In this document: in pieces, positions 62,899 through 64,000 of the stretch
How positions within the stretch are numbered: position 1 is the stretch's first letter
How the letters are laid out: each line of letters opens with the position of its first letter
Assembly: GCF_005377625.1 (NCBI RefSeq)
Contig: NZ_CP040098.1
Location: 558,001 to 622,000, forward strand
From: Desulfoglaeba alkanexedens ALDC
Lineage (GTDB): Bacteria > Desulfobacterota > Syntrophobacteria > Syntrophobacterales > DSM-9756
DNA: 64,000 nt
Direction of reading: 5' to 3'
Position numbers and translations under genes: made by a program
Notes under the pieces: generated by a model
Seen by the model: the letters and a program-made list of their open reading frames with translations, nothing else
Database searches by the model: none
What the model was told of the DNA's origin: nothing

Positions 62899-64000
62899 TC
62901 AACGCCGACAGTACGTTTCCACGGTTTCTTCCTGCCAGTCTTCCCACAGATAGGCCGCTTCGCGCCCCTGTGCGATCACTCGGAAAGCGTAGCGGACCTG
63001 TTCTTCGTAGAACTCGCAGTACGGGCTGGGGGCTTCCAGCGTGCCGGAAACCACCTTGACTTCCGCCGGACACGGGGCACCGCAGTAATGCCGGATCGCG
63101 CATCGGCCGCAAGGGACGATGCGTTCCACCCGGCGTTCGACCACGGAGGCAATAGGACGGCTCGCCAGGACAGCGCTCAAGTCGTCCCGGAAAAGGTTCC
63201 CCCCACAGAAGGCCGGAAACCCTATGAACTCGCTGCACGGGAAAACATCGCCCCGGGCGGACACGGCGAAAAAGCAGCGGCCGCCTCCGCAGGGGGAAAT
63301 GTCGCACATGAGGCGCCGCCCCGTGGGGCCCGCCACAGCCGCCAGCACGTTGGCGAAATTCGCCACGACCAGCTTGCGGCCCGTCTTTTCGTACAACTGC
63401 CAGGTACGGTCCAGAGCCCGGCAGAAGGCGTCAGCCAGTTCCGCGTTGTCAGGCTTCAGTTTCAGGCCGCCTTCTTGAGTGCATCGAACGGGATTGAACA
63501 TGACCACCCCGATCTCCCGTTCGTGGTAGAAATCCACCATGGCCGGAAGGACCGAGAGGTTCTCCCGGGTGACCGTGGTGATCACGTTGAAGGGCGGGTA
63601 GCCGGCCAGCTTCTCCATGACTCGGACCACGCGGTCGAAGGTGCCCGTTCCCCCCCAGGTCCTGCGCGACCGATCTGCCACTTCCGCAACCGGACCGTCC
63701 AGCGAGATCCCGATCCCCACGCCGTGTTCCATGAGGAAATTCATGGCCTCGTCGTCCAGGAGCGTCGCGTTGGTCTGGACTCCGAAGTCGAACCGGTCGC
63801 CGTATTTCTCGATCCCGGCGAAAACCGCATCCCGCGCCAGCATGGGCTCACTGCCATGAAAGATGATCTGCGGCTTGAACCCTTCCGGCGCGATGCCCTG
63901 GAACCAGACATGCAAACGTTCCAAGGCCCCGCACACCTCGTCGGCGGTCATGGTTTTCCCGCTTCGGCGCATGTCTTCGGGGAGATAGCAGTAGCTGCAG
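62899..64000 (-). CDS. Radical SAM/SPASM peptide-modifying enzyme (5' end outside window)
   Basis: At least 366 codons, open at the window edge. The edge sequence CSYCYLPED is the end of the radical SAM CxxxCxxC motif, so only a short N-terminal part is missing. IIFHGSEPML, VQTNATLLDDEAMNFL and GISLDGP are core motifs. The C-terminal SPASM-like part has CDISPCGGGRCFFAV, GDVFPC, FCGGN and CGRCAIRHYCGAPCP. The family sets crosslinks or other changes on ribosomal peptides. It resembles the CbpB/anaerobic-sulfatase-maturase-like group. An internal Met at 63972 is not the real start. Confidence 0.85.
   Translation of the reverse strand, partial: CSYCYLPEDMRRSGKTMTADEVCGALERLHVWFQGIAPEGFKPQIIFHGSEPMLARDAVFAGIEKYGDRFDFGVQTNATLLDDEAMNFLMEHGVGIGISLDGPVAEVADRSRRTWGGTGTFDRVVRVMEKLAGYPPFNVITTVTRENLSVLPAMVDFYHEREIGVVMFNPVRCTQEGGLKLKPDNAELADAFCRALDRTWQLYEKTGRKLVVANFANVLAAVAGPTGRRLMCDISPCGGGRCFFAVSARGDVFPCSEFIGFPAFCGGNLFRDDLSAVLASRPIASVVERRVERIVPCGRCAIRHYCGAPCPAEVKVVSGTLEAPSPYCEFYEEQVRYAFRVIAQGREAAYLWEDWQEETVETYCRR

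Overview
The window reads as a chromosomal segment of a GC-rich, anaerobic Desulfobacterota ('deltaproteobacterium'), probably near the Syntrophobacter-type sulfate reducers and syntrophs. This assignment is inference. It rests on the ilvB-ilvN-ilvC-psd-pssA-leuC-leuD-leuB-asd order, an indolepyruvate:ferredoxin oxidoreductase, FdhD, a citramalate synthase, a DUF5320 gene, an ACT/DUF711 pair and a probable selenoprotein. No rRNA operon, prophage or CRISPR array was seen.

Layout. 1-3.2 kb: biotin carboxyltransferase and malate dehydrogenase, ending in a strong terminator. 3.3-4.5 kb: a DUF5320 gene with a tandem 319-bp duplication, then an intergenic inverted-repeat element. 4.5-12.7 kb (minus): a C-P lyase operon, reading GNAT, phnM, phnC fragment, phnE fragment, TIM-barrel isomerase, phnG, H, I, J, K, L. 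Its transporter is wrecked by a deletion joining phnC to phnE. 13-16.8 kb (minus): an EI24/CysZ-like membrane protein and a PreP-type M16 protease. 17.2-19.3 kb: a lytic transglycosylase and a one-frame RsmD-CoaD fusion. 19.4-28.7 kb (minus): branched-chain amino acid, aspartate-semialdehyde and phosphatidylethanolamine synthesis. 29.3-34.9 kb (plus): a large hybrid histidine kinase, MtgA, a coiled-coil protein and a ferritin-like protein. 34.9-36.8 kb: a decayed patch with a P-type ATPase stub, REP sequences, a broken REP-associated transposase (RAYT), a VTT-domain protein and a second inverted-repeat element. 36.8-44.1 kb: B12/radical SAM protein, ACT protein, DUF711 protein, ComEA-like protein, citramalate synthase and an HD-GYP protein. 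44.2-45.9 kb: a 1.7-kb repeat field. 45.9-48.1 kb: a polysaccharide-deacetylase-like protein coupled to a radical SAM protein. 48.2-53.3 kb: another RAYT relic, a DsrE-family protein, iorAB, and a CoA-disulfide-reductase-like flavoprotein whose catalytic cysteine codon is an in-frame TGA. 53.5-64 kb: tRNA-Met, Nif3 protein, zinc-ribbon protein, prs, NCS2 permease, fdhD, GNAT, LysM-amidase, DUF4870 protein, an unknown gene, gspG, and a radical SAM/SPASM peptide maturase cut by the window edge with a tiny Cys-containing ORF just after it.

How the genes work together. The ilv/leu block with CimA and asd supports synthesis of branched-chain and aspartate-family amino acids, but leuA is absent from its usual place. 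psd and pssA make phosphatidylethanolamine. The phn genes encode the catalytic C-P lyase set but no complete importer. The most striking features are the probable selenocysteine CoA-disulfide reductase, the phnC/phnE scar, the rsmD-coaD fusion, and several short dispersed repeat families with dying RAYT transposase copies.
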